A stretch of DNA of 64,000 bases from Thalassia testudinum. Lineage: Eukaryota > Streptophyta > Magnoliopsida > Alismatales > Hydrocharitaceae. Positions 19,937 through 30,150 of this stretch are shown here, piece after piece; within the stretch, counting starts at the first letter, position 1; every line of letters starts with the position of its first letter. The stretch is from contig JAZHRO010000036.1 in assembly GCA_037157565.1 (NCBI GenBank), positions 131,696,001 to 131,760,000 of the forward strand, written 5' to 3'. The notes under the pieces were generated by a model. The model searched no databases and was not told the origin of the DNA. It saw nothing but the letters and a program-made list of their open reading frames with translations. The position numbers were made by a program, and so were the translations under genes.

Positions 19937-21721
19937 GATTTTGCACTGTTTCGTCGTTTTCGACTCGTTTAGGGCCCGTTCGGGTTCCGTTTTCCGCATT
20001 TCGAGTTGCGTTCTTTTCGGAATTACATCCTCTACCCGTCTACAGTAGCTGTACACTATTTTGAGAAATTCCTTGTGGTTGATCCTTGTGATAGGACCCC
20101 GTTCCGTTGCAGTCTCTGGGGTTGCGGAGGCACGCGGGATTCCCGACCACGCCCCCAGTTCGCCTATTATGACCGGTAGAGTGGCTTTAAGTATAATCTG
20201 TTAAATCATGAAACCATAAATAGAACCTAGGACTTTGCATGAATCCTAGGAATGAGAAATAGATTGAATGGTAGATCCTAGGGTGTTGCGTGAATCCTAG
20301 GGCTGGAAAACTAGATTGTATGATCGATCCTAGGATATGGCATGAATCCTAGGATGGGAAAACTAGTGGAATGTATGAATACCGCAGTCCTGGAAAATGT
20401 GGAAAGGAAACAATAGCTGCCTGTGGATTGAATTAATAGCTGCCTGTTATGAATAAATGAACATGATTAAGAATATGGGATGTATGAACGTGAAACTGGA
20501 AAGGTGAAACCGGAATGTGCTGAGTTAAAGAGCTGGAACCCTACGGGGAATTAGGAGTAGAACTCCTGGAAAGTGAATGGAATAGAATTGGGGAAGTGAG
20601 CTGGCCCTTGAGTACGGAGTACCAAGGAGAGCGACTGTCCCCCTGTTTAGTACAGAGCGGAGCTAGCCGCCCCAGGGACCCGGGGTTAGGACTGGCCACT
20701 CTGTACCGACTTGCTGGCCCTCGTGTACGTAGTACCGAGGAGAGCTACTAGTGTAGGGAGGTACTAGCTACCCCACGGGCCCTGGGGTTCTGCTAGCCTC
20801 CTACACCGACTTGTTAGGCCCACTGGGGCAAACTAGGGTAGTCAGGCGAGGGTGCGCGGACTGTGGAGGGGCAAGGCCCCTGTTTGGTTACTGTGGAGGG
20901 GTTGGACCCCTGTTACTGAGAGGGCTCTACCCTGTAATGGTTCCGTGCTGTGCTTTGGGCACACCCGTTAACGGAAACGACTGACCGCGTGCCAGTGCGG
21001 GTTAGCTACCCGTGCGTTTACCGCGCGTGCCGTAGTCACCATTACGTCTGTCAGTGACCTTGGGGTGGTTGACTGAGAGTAGGATCACCACGGGGGACTC
21101 TCCCGGCCAGGAGAGCACCACGTGCTACTTCTACTGTTCGAAAAAGACTGCAATCAAGATCGTTCCCACGAGGAACATTCGAGATCAAGTGAAGGATCTG
21201 AGAAATAGATAAATTGTGAAACAATAGAAAGACGTAAATAAAGGAAGAAAGAAAATTAAAACAGCTAGTGTACACTTTACTGTTTCTTTAGTTTAGCTGC
21301 CACTCTACTCAGCGTTTTGCTGACGTGTTACACTCGTTACCTTTCAAGACCAGGTGTTGAGCAGCCAGGGTCAGCGGCTGCAGAGGACGCTGGGCCAAGT
21401 AGGGTCCAGTAGAGTTACCACTGTTCTCTTGTACCTCTTTTTGGTTCCACTGTAGTGAGTAGTTCTTGTTTCCACTATACTTTTCTTTACCTGCAGTTCA
21501 TATTATGTTATGAATGTTGTTCTACTGTTGTGGTGGTACATACTGTAGTAGTTTCTTTCCTTATTGCTGTATTTCTTTACTGTTAGTTATATTCATGTTG
21601 AATGTGATTTATTTTACTGCTCTTTTGGTTACTTCCTCGTTGGACGACCGGGTCTTGGATTTACTCGAGTCGGTCCGGTTCTCGTGTCTCGTAGGGACTC
21701 GGGAATCAGGTCGTTACAAGA

Positions 21722-21733
21722 TGGTATCAGAGC
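21722..21733 (+). other. Primer binding site, tRNA-iMet type
   Basis: TGGTATCAGAGC is complementary to the 3' end of plant initiator methionine tRNA and lies three bases (AGA) after the 5' LTR. It would prime minus-strand DNA synthesis. Confidence 0.95.
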
Positions 21734-21854
21734 AAGGTCGTCCCAAGAAGTGAATCAACTGACTGGAAAATAACCAATTCACATGTCTATAACTAGAGTA
21801 GCCACCACAACATATCTCTTGACATGAGCCCTTAGACGTTTCGTTAGGTACCGT

Positions 21855-21898
21855 CTGTTTTGATGTTTTTCGTTTTGTTTCGCGTCTCCTTGCAGGAG
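21855..21898 (+). other. Putative splice acceptor before gag of element B
   Basis: A T-rich stretch leads to TCTCCTTGCAG ending at 21895, followed by GAG and the gag ATG (21899). Element C has the same TTGCAG|GAG-ATG. With the LTR donors it would define an intron of about 2.0 or 2.2 kb that removes the PBS. This is inferred from sequence only. Confidence 0.5.
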
Positions 21899-23125
21899 AT
21901 GCCTCGTCGCGGGACTGGCGAGACTGGCCGCGGGCACGGCCGAGGATGAGGTCGGCGAGGTGGACGTGCCGTTGTTGACGTCTCGGTGGATCAGCTACCG
22001 CTCCCGAGCATCCAGGCCCAGGACCTCGCCCGGCTGATACGGGACATTGTACGAGAGGAGCTCCACCCACCGCCCCGAGCACCTCCTCCTGGGGCTGCAG
22101 AGGGGGAGTCCTTCGTGGGACCACATGACGGACGTGGCGCTGGACACGGGGGAGGGGATGGGCCGCTGCCGCCCCCACCTTCCTCAGACACTTTCGTGCA
22201 CGAGGCACCTTCACCTGGAGGTGCACCAGCACCTCCCCTACAGCGCCACTTTGAGCTTTTCGGGCAGTTCCAGAAGCTGAAGCCCCCCTCCTTCAAGGGG
22301 GATGAGGACCCGATCGAGGCAGAGGACTAGCTTGAGCAGCTGGAGAAGATCTTCGACACCCTTCACCCCCGGGTGGAGTGCCGCGTGGCCTTTTCCACGT
22401 ACCAGCTGGAGAGTGCGGCACACAGGTGGTGGAGGGCGGTCCGGGGACAGGAGAGGGATGAGCCGATGTGGGACCAGTTCGTCACCCTCTTCTGCGAGCA
22501 GTACTTTCCCCAGATGTGGCAGGACCAGAGGAGGCGGGAGTTCCACACTCTCCGCCAAGGGACGATGACTGTGAGCGCGTACCACACGCGTTTCTTGGAG
22601 CTGTCCCGCTTTGCAGCGACAGCGGTAGCCACTGAGGAGGAGCGCCTTTGGAGGTTCACCGAGGGGCTCCGGCCTGCGATCCGGGGGTATGTCAAACCCC
22701 TGAAGCTGCCTACGTTTTCGAGGGTGGTAGAGGCAGCTATGACTTACGAGGAGACCAACCCGTCCGCGCGAGACATTGATGGCGGGCGGAAGAGGCCCTT
22801 CCAGCCAGACTTTTCTCAGGGCCGACGAGAGAGGAGACACGTGGCGTCCGCAGGAGAGCCGTCACGTTTTGTAGGGCCATCAGTGGCCTTTGGGGGCCAT
22901 CGACAGGGGCCAGTCGCCAGCACCGGACCCCCGCCTAGCCGACAGCAGGGACCCACTGAGGGTGGGAGTCGCGTTCCCCTCTGTTACCAGTGTGGCCAGC
23001 CGGGCCACATCAGGAGGGACTGCCCGTCTAGGGCAAGGGGTCAGCAGATACTTCCCGCGCAGAGCACTGGAGGGCGCATAGGAGGTCGCGGTTCCCAGGC
23101 GCGAGGAGGAGGACAGCAGTCGTGA
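21899..23125 (+). pseudogene. gag: Tekay element B gag
   Basis: The start is ATG at 21899 (MPRRGTGETGRG). A proline-rich N-terminal part is followed by the capsid domain (HFELFGQFQKLKPPSFKGDE at about 22240; AHRWWRAVR; RLWRFTEGLRPAIRGY) and an intact CCHC knuckle CYQCGQPGHIRRDC at 22982-23023. Stops are TGA 21947-21949, TAG 22328-22330 and TGA 23123-23125; each fits a single C-to-T or G-to-A change from CGA, TGG and CGA. There is no frameshift. Gag and pol share one frame, so in an intact copy they would be one polyprotein. Confidence 0.9.
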
Positions 23126-26100
23126 GGAGGGTACCGGCCAGCACCTACCCGTCCGACACAGAGTGTGGCTGCTTCGTCTGCACCTAGAGCTGAGGGGCGT
23201 ATCAACGCCCTGACACACAGGGACGCCAGAGCTTCGGGATCGGTGGTAGCAGGTATGGTTTCAGTTTCCGGCAGACTCGTTTACATGCTTTTCGATTCTG
23301 GCGCTACGCACTCGTTTGTCGCAGCCAGTTTCGCAGTTAGTTTGGACCAGGATTATACACTGTTAGAGAATCTGTTCGTAATCAGAGGTCCGGGTGGTCA
23401 GCTGTTTGTAGCTGAGGAGGTGTACACGGATTGCGAGGTCAGCGTCGGGGGACATAGCCTACCAGCTGACCTGATTATGATACAGATGGAGGACTTTTGA
23501 GTGATTCTGGGGATGGATTGGCTATCCGCTTACCACGCCTTGGTGGACTGTTTTGAGAGGAAGTTCGTCTTCTCCATTCCGGAGTTGCCTTCCTTCGAGT
23601 TTCGTGGACAGCCAGTGGACGGAGGTTTCAGGTGCATTTCGGCACTTCGGGCGGTGAGGCTTTTGAGCCAGGGGTGTGAGGGCTTCCTAGCTTGTGTGGT
23701 GGCAGAGCCCAACCCTGTGGCAGACTTCCAGAGCATCCCGATAGTCAGAGAGTACCCCGACGTATTTCCAGAAGAGTTACCAGGACTACTGCTCGAGCGT
23801 GAGATCGAGTTTGAGATCTCACTAGTACTAGGGACCAGCCCCATCTCCATCGCGCCATATAGGATGGAACCGCTTGAGCTGCGAGAGCTCAAGTCCCAGT
23901 TGCAGGACCTTTTGGAGAAAGGTTTCGTGAGGCCCAGTGCATCTCCCTGGGGAGCCCCGGTACTGTTTGTGAAGAAGGATGGGACCTTACGCCTTTGTGT
24001 GGACTACCGACAGCTGAATAGGGTCACCATCAAGAACAGATATCCGCTGCCGAGGATCGACGACTTATTTGACCAGTTGCGGGGTGCCACGGTGTTTTCC
24101 AAGATCGACTTGAGGTCTGGATACCACCAGTTGAGGATCAGGGAGACCGACGTCTCCAAGACAGCTTTTCGCACCCGGTACGGACACTACGAGTTTTTGG
24201 TCATGCCGTTTGGGCTGACCAATGCTCCCGCTGCTTTCATGGACCTGATGAACCGGGTGTTTAGACCGTACTTGGACCAGTTCGTGGTGGTTTTCATAGA
24301 TGATGTACTCATCTATTCTAGAGATCAGACGCAGCACGGATAGCACTTGCGGATGGTTCTGGACACTCTGAGATGACGTAGGCTGTACGCCAAATACAGC
24401 AAGTGCGAGTTCTGGTTGAGGGAGGTGACCTTCTTAGGTCATGTGATCTCTGGAGATGGCTTGGCGGTGGACCCAGCCAAGGTCGAGGCAGTACTCAGGT
24501 GGGAGAGACCGCGTTCAGTCACTGAGATTCGCAGTTTCCTGGGACTGGTAGGCTACTACAGACGATTCATCAGAGGATTTTCACAGATTGCGCGTCCTAT
24601 GACATAGTTGACCCGGAAGGACGTGCCCTTCGCTTGGACAGACGCCTGTGAGGCGTGTTTTTTGGAGCTGAAGGAGAGGTTGACCTCGGCTCCCATGCTC
24701 ACCATCCTTGACAGTAGTGGCAGGTTCGTTGTGTACACGGATGCCTCCTTGCAGGGGTTAGGAGGTGTGCTCATGTAGAGGGGTCACGTTGTCGCTTACG
24801 CTTCGCGGCAATTGAAGCCCCATTAGAATACCTACCCTACCCACGACCTAGAGTTGGCAGCTGTTGTCTTCGCGCTGAAGACCTGGAGGCACTACTTGTA
24901 CGGTGAGACCTTCGAGATTTTCACAGATCACAAGAGCCTCAGATACCTTTTTGATCAGAAGGAGCTCAACATGAGACAGAGACGTTGGTTGGAGCTCCTG
25001 AAGGACTACGACTGTAGCATCTCCTATCACCTGGAGAAGGCCAATGTGGTGGCTGACGCCTTGAGCCGTAAGGCGCCCGCACACTTGGCCAGTCTACGGT
25101 TACAGAGTTGGAGCCTTTTGGAGGAGGTGGGCAGTTGGTGACCGCTAGAGTTACGGGGGTACTGTGGGGCATTGACTGTGACACGACAGACTAGGCCAGA
25201 GCTGATAGACCGCATCATCACAGGACAGATGGCCGATCCGTACTTGCAGTCCTTGCACGACAGAGTACTGTCGGGAGACCCAGGGGACTTCTCCTTCACA
25301 GACCAGGTGCTGCGCCTGAGGGGACGGTTGTGCGTTCCTAGAGACGAGGAGCTGTTGAGAGAGCTCCTGACTGAGGCACACGGTTCCAGATTCACCATAC
25401 ATCCCGGAAACACGAAGATGTACCACGACTTGAGACGCGAGTTTTGGTGGAGGGGGATGAAGCGAGATATGGGTGAGTTCGTGCAGTAGTGCTTAGTGTG
25501 CCAGCAGGTGAAAGCCGAGCATCAGAGGCCTACAGGGCCACTACAGCCGCTTCCAGTGCCAGAGTGGAAGTGGGAGAGCATCACCATGGACTTAGTGGTG
25601 GGCTTGCCTGTTACCCAGCGAGGACACGACGCAGTCTGGGAAATAGTGGATAGACTGATGAAGACGACACGATTCTTGCCGATCCGAGTCACTTTGGGAC
25701 CAGCACAGTTGGCAGAGAGGTATATCCGTGATGTGGTACGACTACACGGAGTTCCGCGGGAGATCGTATCCGACCGGGATACCCGCTTTACGTCCCAGTT
25801 TTGGGCTGAGTTTTAGCAGACCCTGGGGACACGGTTGAGGTTTAGTACGGCTTACCACCCCCAGACGGACGGACAGTCTGAGCGCACGATACAGACACTT
25901 GAGGACCTTTTGCGTGCCTGTGTACTGGACTGGAGGGGCTCTTGGGAGGAGCACCTGCCCCTGGCAGAGTTTGCATACAACAACAGTTATCACTCGAGCA
26001 TCGGCATGGCTCCCTACGAGGCTCTGTACGGACGGAGGTGTACGGCACCCTTGAGTTGGGTTGAGGTGGGGACCAAGTGGGAGGTTGGCCCCAGGTTGAT

Positions 26101-26659
26101 CCGGCAGAGTCAGGAGGTAGTTGAGTAGATCCACAGGCGACTCCGCACTGTCAGGAGCCGACAGAAGAGCTACGCTGATCGGAGACGCAGAGAGGTGCAG
26201 TTTGAGGTTAGGGACCACGTATTCCTTCGTGTTTCGCCCATGAAGGGCCTACAGCGATTTGGGGTGAGAGGGAAGCTCGCGCCGAGGTTTGTGGGGCCCT
26301 TTGAGGTCCTGGAGCGGGTTGGACCCGTTGCTTACAGGCTTGCCCTCCCCCCGTAGCTTTCTGGTGTGCACGGCGTGTTCCACGTGTCCAACCTCAGGAA
26401 GTACGTAGCCGATCCCAGTCACGTACTGAGTCACGAGAGAGTCGAGGTGGGCGACGACATGACCTACCCCGAGCGGCCAGTGCAGATTCTAGACCGAGCC
26501 GTTCGCAGTTTGAGACGAAAGCAAGTACCCCTAGTAAAGGTTTTGTGGAGGAGCCAACGGTACGAGGAGGCTACCTGGGAGCCTGAGGCAGCAATGCGGG
26601 AGCGGTACCCGGAACTCTTCGTGGGTACGTCTTTTCGGACCGGCGTCGGTCCTCTTTGA
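23126..26659 (+). pseudogene. pol: Tekay element B pol with chromodomain
   Basis: It continues in the gag frame. Protease has FDSGATHSF (about 23290) with the active DSGA intact. RT holds [29 protein letters not shown] and [10 protein letters not shown] (about 24292). RNase H has [24 protein letters not shown] and VVADALSR. Integrase shows H and C residues of the zinc finger (about 25380-25505), TMDLVVG, SDRDTRF and GQSERT. The chromodomain is near the end (about 26500-26610, VKVLWRSQRYEEATWEPE). Stops: 23498 TGA, 24341 TAG, 24374 TGA, 24605 TAG, 24776 TAG, 24824 TAG, 25139 TGA, 25487 TAG, 25814 TAG, 26126 TAG and 26354 TAG. No frameshift is needed across the full length, and all catalytic residues I could check are still coded. 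Confidence 0.93.
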
Positions 26660-26742
26660 GTTTGTTATGGTATTTATGACGTTTTCCCGCACCCTAGTTA
26701 GCGCAAGTTTCGGGGATGAAACTTCCTTTGAGTTTGTTATAT
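26660..26742 (+). other. Pol-LTR spacer of element B, no clear polypurine tract
   Basis: CTTTGAGTTTGTTAT occurs across the pol stop and again at 26726-26740, two bases from the LTR. A short inverted repeat AAGTTTC/GAAACTT lies between. The G-rich tract usual before a 3' LTR is absent. Confidence 0.65.
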
Positions 26743-29337
26743 TGTTACGAACTGTGCTTTCAAACGTCTTTTAAGACGTCTGGGAGGTGTCCCAGACGTT
26801 GTACCAGACGTCTGGGATTCATTTTTCTACCCCGCACACCGTTGCGTCTGCGCGCCTGCACGCACAGACCTGCTCCGCCTCTTCTTTTTTCCTCTCCCTC
26901 CTGCTCCCTCTGTCGCGCTCTCTCTCTCCTCCTCACGCGGCCTTAAAAGGCCACGCCCTCCCCCTCACTCCCGTCACCTCCGCCCCCTTCCTCTTCTCCT
27001 TCCAGTCGGTGCGCGAGAGCGGGCGCGAGTGAGCTGCGGCGGCGACAGCCGCGGTGGGTGTGGGAGGAGGTGCTGCGCGGGGGAGGAGGCGTTGGCTGTG
27101 AGGGCTCGAGCCTGCCGGGGCAGCGGGAGCCAGCCGGCGAGGGCGCAGCGGGAGTGGAGTGGCGCGGGAGGCCTGCTGCAGCTCGAGCAGCAGGCGGAGC
27201 ACTCGCAGCGCGGCCGTATGTCGCGAGCGGAGGGCGGGTGGCGCCCTGATTCCGAAAAATTTTCCAGAATCAGATGTCTGTGAGTCTAGACGGACGACGT
27301 GGGCGACGTCTGGAGGACTGTCCAGACGTCTGAAAGGTGAGTTATTCCATCTTCTTCCTCTTCTTCGACTGACCGTACTAAGAGAGAGAGGAAATGGGTA
27401 CACGCAGGTTCTGAGATTCTCATCCAACGCGAATCAGACGTCTAGCTGTAGTGATAGACGACGGGAACGACTTTCAGACGTCCGGGGTGACCATCGGACG
27501 TCTGGGAACTAGGCCAGACGCTCCCGTAGGCTTCTGGACGTCTGAGAGACCACGCAGAGCAAGGTAACCCCTGATCCACTTTTTAAGACGTCTGGAATAA
27601 GTTCCAGACGTCTGATTTTGCACTGTTTCGTCATTTTCGACCTGTTTAGGGCCTGTTCGGGTTCCGTTTTCCACGTTTCGAGTTGCGTTCTTTTCGGAAT
27701 TACATCCTCTACCCGTCTACAGTAGCTGTACACTGTTTTGAGAAATTCCTTGTGGTTGATCCTTGTGATAGGACCCCGTTCCGTTGTAGTCTCTGGGGTT
27801 GCGGAGGCACGCGGGATTCCCGACCACGCCCCCAGTTCGCCTATTATGACCGGTAGAGTGGCTTTAAGTATAATCTGTTAAATCATGAAACCATAAATAG
27901 AACCTAGGACTTTGCATGAATCCTAGGAATGAGAAATAGATTGAATGGTAGATCCTAGGGTGTTGCGTGAATCCTAGGGCTGGAAAACTAGATTGTATGA
28001 TGGATCCTAGGATATGGCATGAATCCTAGGACGGGAAAACTAGTGGAATGTATGAATACCGCAGTCCTGGAAAATGTGGAAAGGAAACAATAGCTGCCTA
28101 TGGATTGAATTAATAGCTACCTGTTATGAATAAATGAACATGATTAAGAATATGGGATGTATGAACGTGAAACTGAAAAGGTGAAACCGGAATGTGCTGA
28201 GTTAAAGAGCTGGAACCCTACAGGGAATTAGGAGTAGAACTCCTGTAAAGTGAATGGAATAGAATTGGGGAAGTGAGCTGGCCCTTGAGTACGGAGTACC
28301 AAGGAGAGCGACTGGCCACTCTGTACCGACTTGCTGGCCCTCGTGTACGTAGTATCGAGGAGAGCTACTAGTGTAGGGAGGTACTAGCTACCCCACAGGC
28401 CCGGGGTTCTGCTAGCCTCCTACACCGACTTGTTAGGCCCACTGGGGCAAACCAGGGTAGTCAGACGAGGGTGCGCAGACTGTGGAGGGGCAAGGCCCCT
28501 GTTTGGTTACTGTGGAGAGGTTGGACCCCTGTTACTGAGAGGGCTCTGCCCTGTACTGGTTCCGTGCTGTGCTTTAGGCGCACCCGTTAACGGAAACGAC
28601 TGACCGCATGCCAGTACGGGTTAGCTACCCGTGCGTTTACCGCGCGTGCCGTAGTCACCGTTACGTCTGTCAGTGACCTTGGGGTGGTTGACTGAGAGTA
28701 GGATCACCACGGGGGACTCTCCCAGCCAGGAGAGGACCACGTGCTACTTCTACTGTTCGGAAAAGACTGCAATCAAGATCGTTCCCATGAGGAACATTCG
28801 AGATCAAGTGAAGGATCTGAGAAATAGATAAATTGTGAAACAATAGAAAGACGTAAATAAAGGAAGAAAGAAAATTAAAACAGCTACTGTACACTTTACT
28901 GTATCTTTAGTTTAGCTGCCACTCTACTCAGCGTTTTGCTGACGTGTTACACTCGTTACCTTTCATGACCAGGTGTTGAGTAGCCAGGGTCAGCGGCTGC
29001 AGAGGACGCTGGGCCAAGTAGGGTCCAGTAGAGTTACCACTGTTCTCTTGTACCTTTTTTTGGTTCCACTGTAGTGAGTAGTTCTTGTTTCCGCTGTACT
29101 TTTCTTTACCTGCAGTTCATATTATGTTATGAATGTTGTTCTACTGTTGTGGTGGTACATACTGTAGTAGTTTCTTTCCTTACTGCTGTATTTTCTTACT
29201 GTTAGTTATATTCATGTTGAATGTGGTTTATTTTACTGCTCTTTTGGTTACTTCCTCGTTGGACGACCGGGTCTTGGGTTTAGTCGAGTCGGTTCGGTTC
29301 TCATGTCTCGTAGGGACTCGGGAATCGGGTCGTTACA
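26743..29337 (+). repeat. 3' LTR of Tekay element B (2,595 bp)
   Basis: It starts TGTTACGA and ends TCGTTACA like the 5' copy. Motif centres upstream of the promoter are 26765, 26777, 26797 and 26809 (12, 20, 12 bp); cluster II is at 27275, 27291, 27307, 27327. Donor-like GT occurs at 27337 and 27564. A deletion relative to the 5' LTR joins AGCGACTG to GCCACTCTG near 28317. Confidence 0.95.
27435..27613 (+). repeat. Six-unit 20-bp GACGTC array plus pair, 3' LTR B
   Basis: This is the cleanest copy in the window. CG centres are 27439, 27459, 27479, 27499, 27519 and 27539, exactly 20 bp apart; then 50 bp to 27589 and 20 bp to 27609. The last two form AGACGTCTGGAA-TAAG-TTCCAGACGTCT, a perfect 12-bp stem with a 4-nt loop. 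The donor-like GCAAG|GTAACC is at 27563/27564. Confidence 0.92.
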
Positions 29338-29342
29338 TAAAC
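29338..29342. repeat. Target site duplication of element B, right (TAAAC)
   Basis: It is identical to 19045-19049 and confirms both ends of element B. Confidence 0.95.
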
Positions 29343-30150
29343 AAATATTTTTTTAATTCTAAATTTTGATTAGACTTATATATGTTTGTAATAATAATAG
29401 ATGTAGAGTCTAGTATATGGATCTACTTTAAAATTATGGATATGTGTCGAATCAAACCTTAAGAGAGTCGAAGGTGAGGAGCAACAAGATGAGAGAGAGC
29501 AGTAGTAGCGAAGATTCGATTCGGATAAGAATAGAGTAGCAATAACAAGGTGAGCAATAATAGCAGTACTAGAGAAGGATGGGACAATTGAGAGTGAAAA
29601 GCAGTAGCAGCAAGTCGAAATGCCAAGTGCATTTCATCACTTGCTGACATTTCCACGAAATTTCGACAACATTTTGTCGAAGTCCTTGTGTTTCGACATT
29701 ATATTGATGTCAATATGACCTAACCCCAAAAATAGCCATTTCAATAACATGCTGATAGCATGCCGTCGAAACTTAAATCACTTACAACAATAGCAATGGG
29801 TAGAAATTAGTTATCAAGACACTTATATTAATCATAAAATTTGGTAACGATTTAAGAATTGTACCTAATGCCACTCATTTCTCTAGACTTATTGACATAT
29901 TATCCATATTTGATAAAATAGTGCTGACATTCCAACACTTTGGCATTACATGTGTAAACCATTTCATGTCCATGACGTTGGCATTCAGAACAATGATTCA
30001 AAGTTACTTTGACTTATTTGACTTATTTAGTCAGTGTGTGTGTGTGCATGCACATAGAGTGAAGTGATCTTGTAAGACAAAGTTAAGGAGAGAGGTACCT
30101 TTATGAATTAGGTTTGAGAGTTCAACCATATGATATGAAAGACCATATTT
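29343..30150. other. AT-rich sequence without recognised genes
   Basis: This continues the pre-insertion sequence of 16243-19049. It holds a short (TG)n run at about 30031-30044 and TTTCGACA-type short repeats near 29660-29700. I recognise no coding domain. Confidence 0.4.

Larger units (their letters stand above)
19050..21718 (+). repeat. 5' LTR of Tekay element B (2,669 bp)
   Basis: It begins TGTTACGA and ends TCGTTACA (8-bp nearly perfect inverted termini). Palindromic motif centres upstream of the promoter are 19072, 19084, 19104, 19116 and 19136, alternating 12 and 20 bp. A weak TATA-like CTTAAAAG lies at 19267-19274. A second cluster is centred at 19599, 19615, 19631 and 19651, followed by the donor-like AAAG|GTGAGT at 19660/19661. 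The GC-rich middle part yields overlapping open frames on both strands that I take as chance. Confidence 0.95.
19050..29337 (+). mobile_element. Full-length Tekay/Del-type chromovirus (element B, 10,288 bp)
   Basis: The structure is complete: 5' LTR (19050-21718), PBS (21722-21733), gag-pol in a single frame (21899-26659), 3' LTR (26743-29337) and matching TAAAC target duplications. The two LTRs are very similar by eye: about 2 differences in one 210-bp stretch checked, from 20160 and 27840. The 3' LTR lacks two segments of roughly 22 and 57 bp. This is a comparatively young insertion whose coding region nevertheless has about 14 nonsense codons. Confidence 0.95.
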
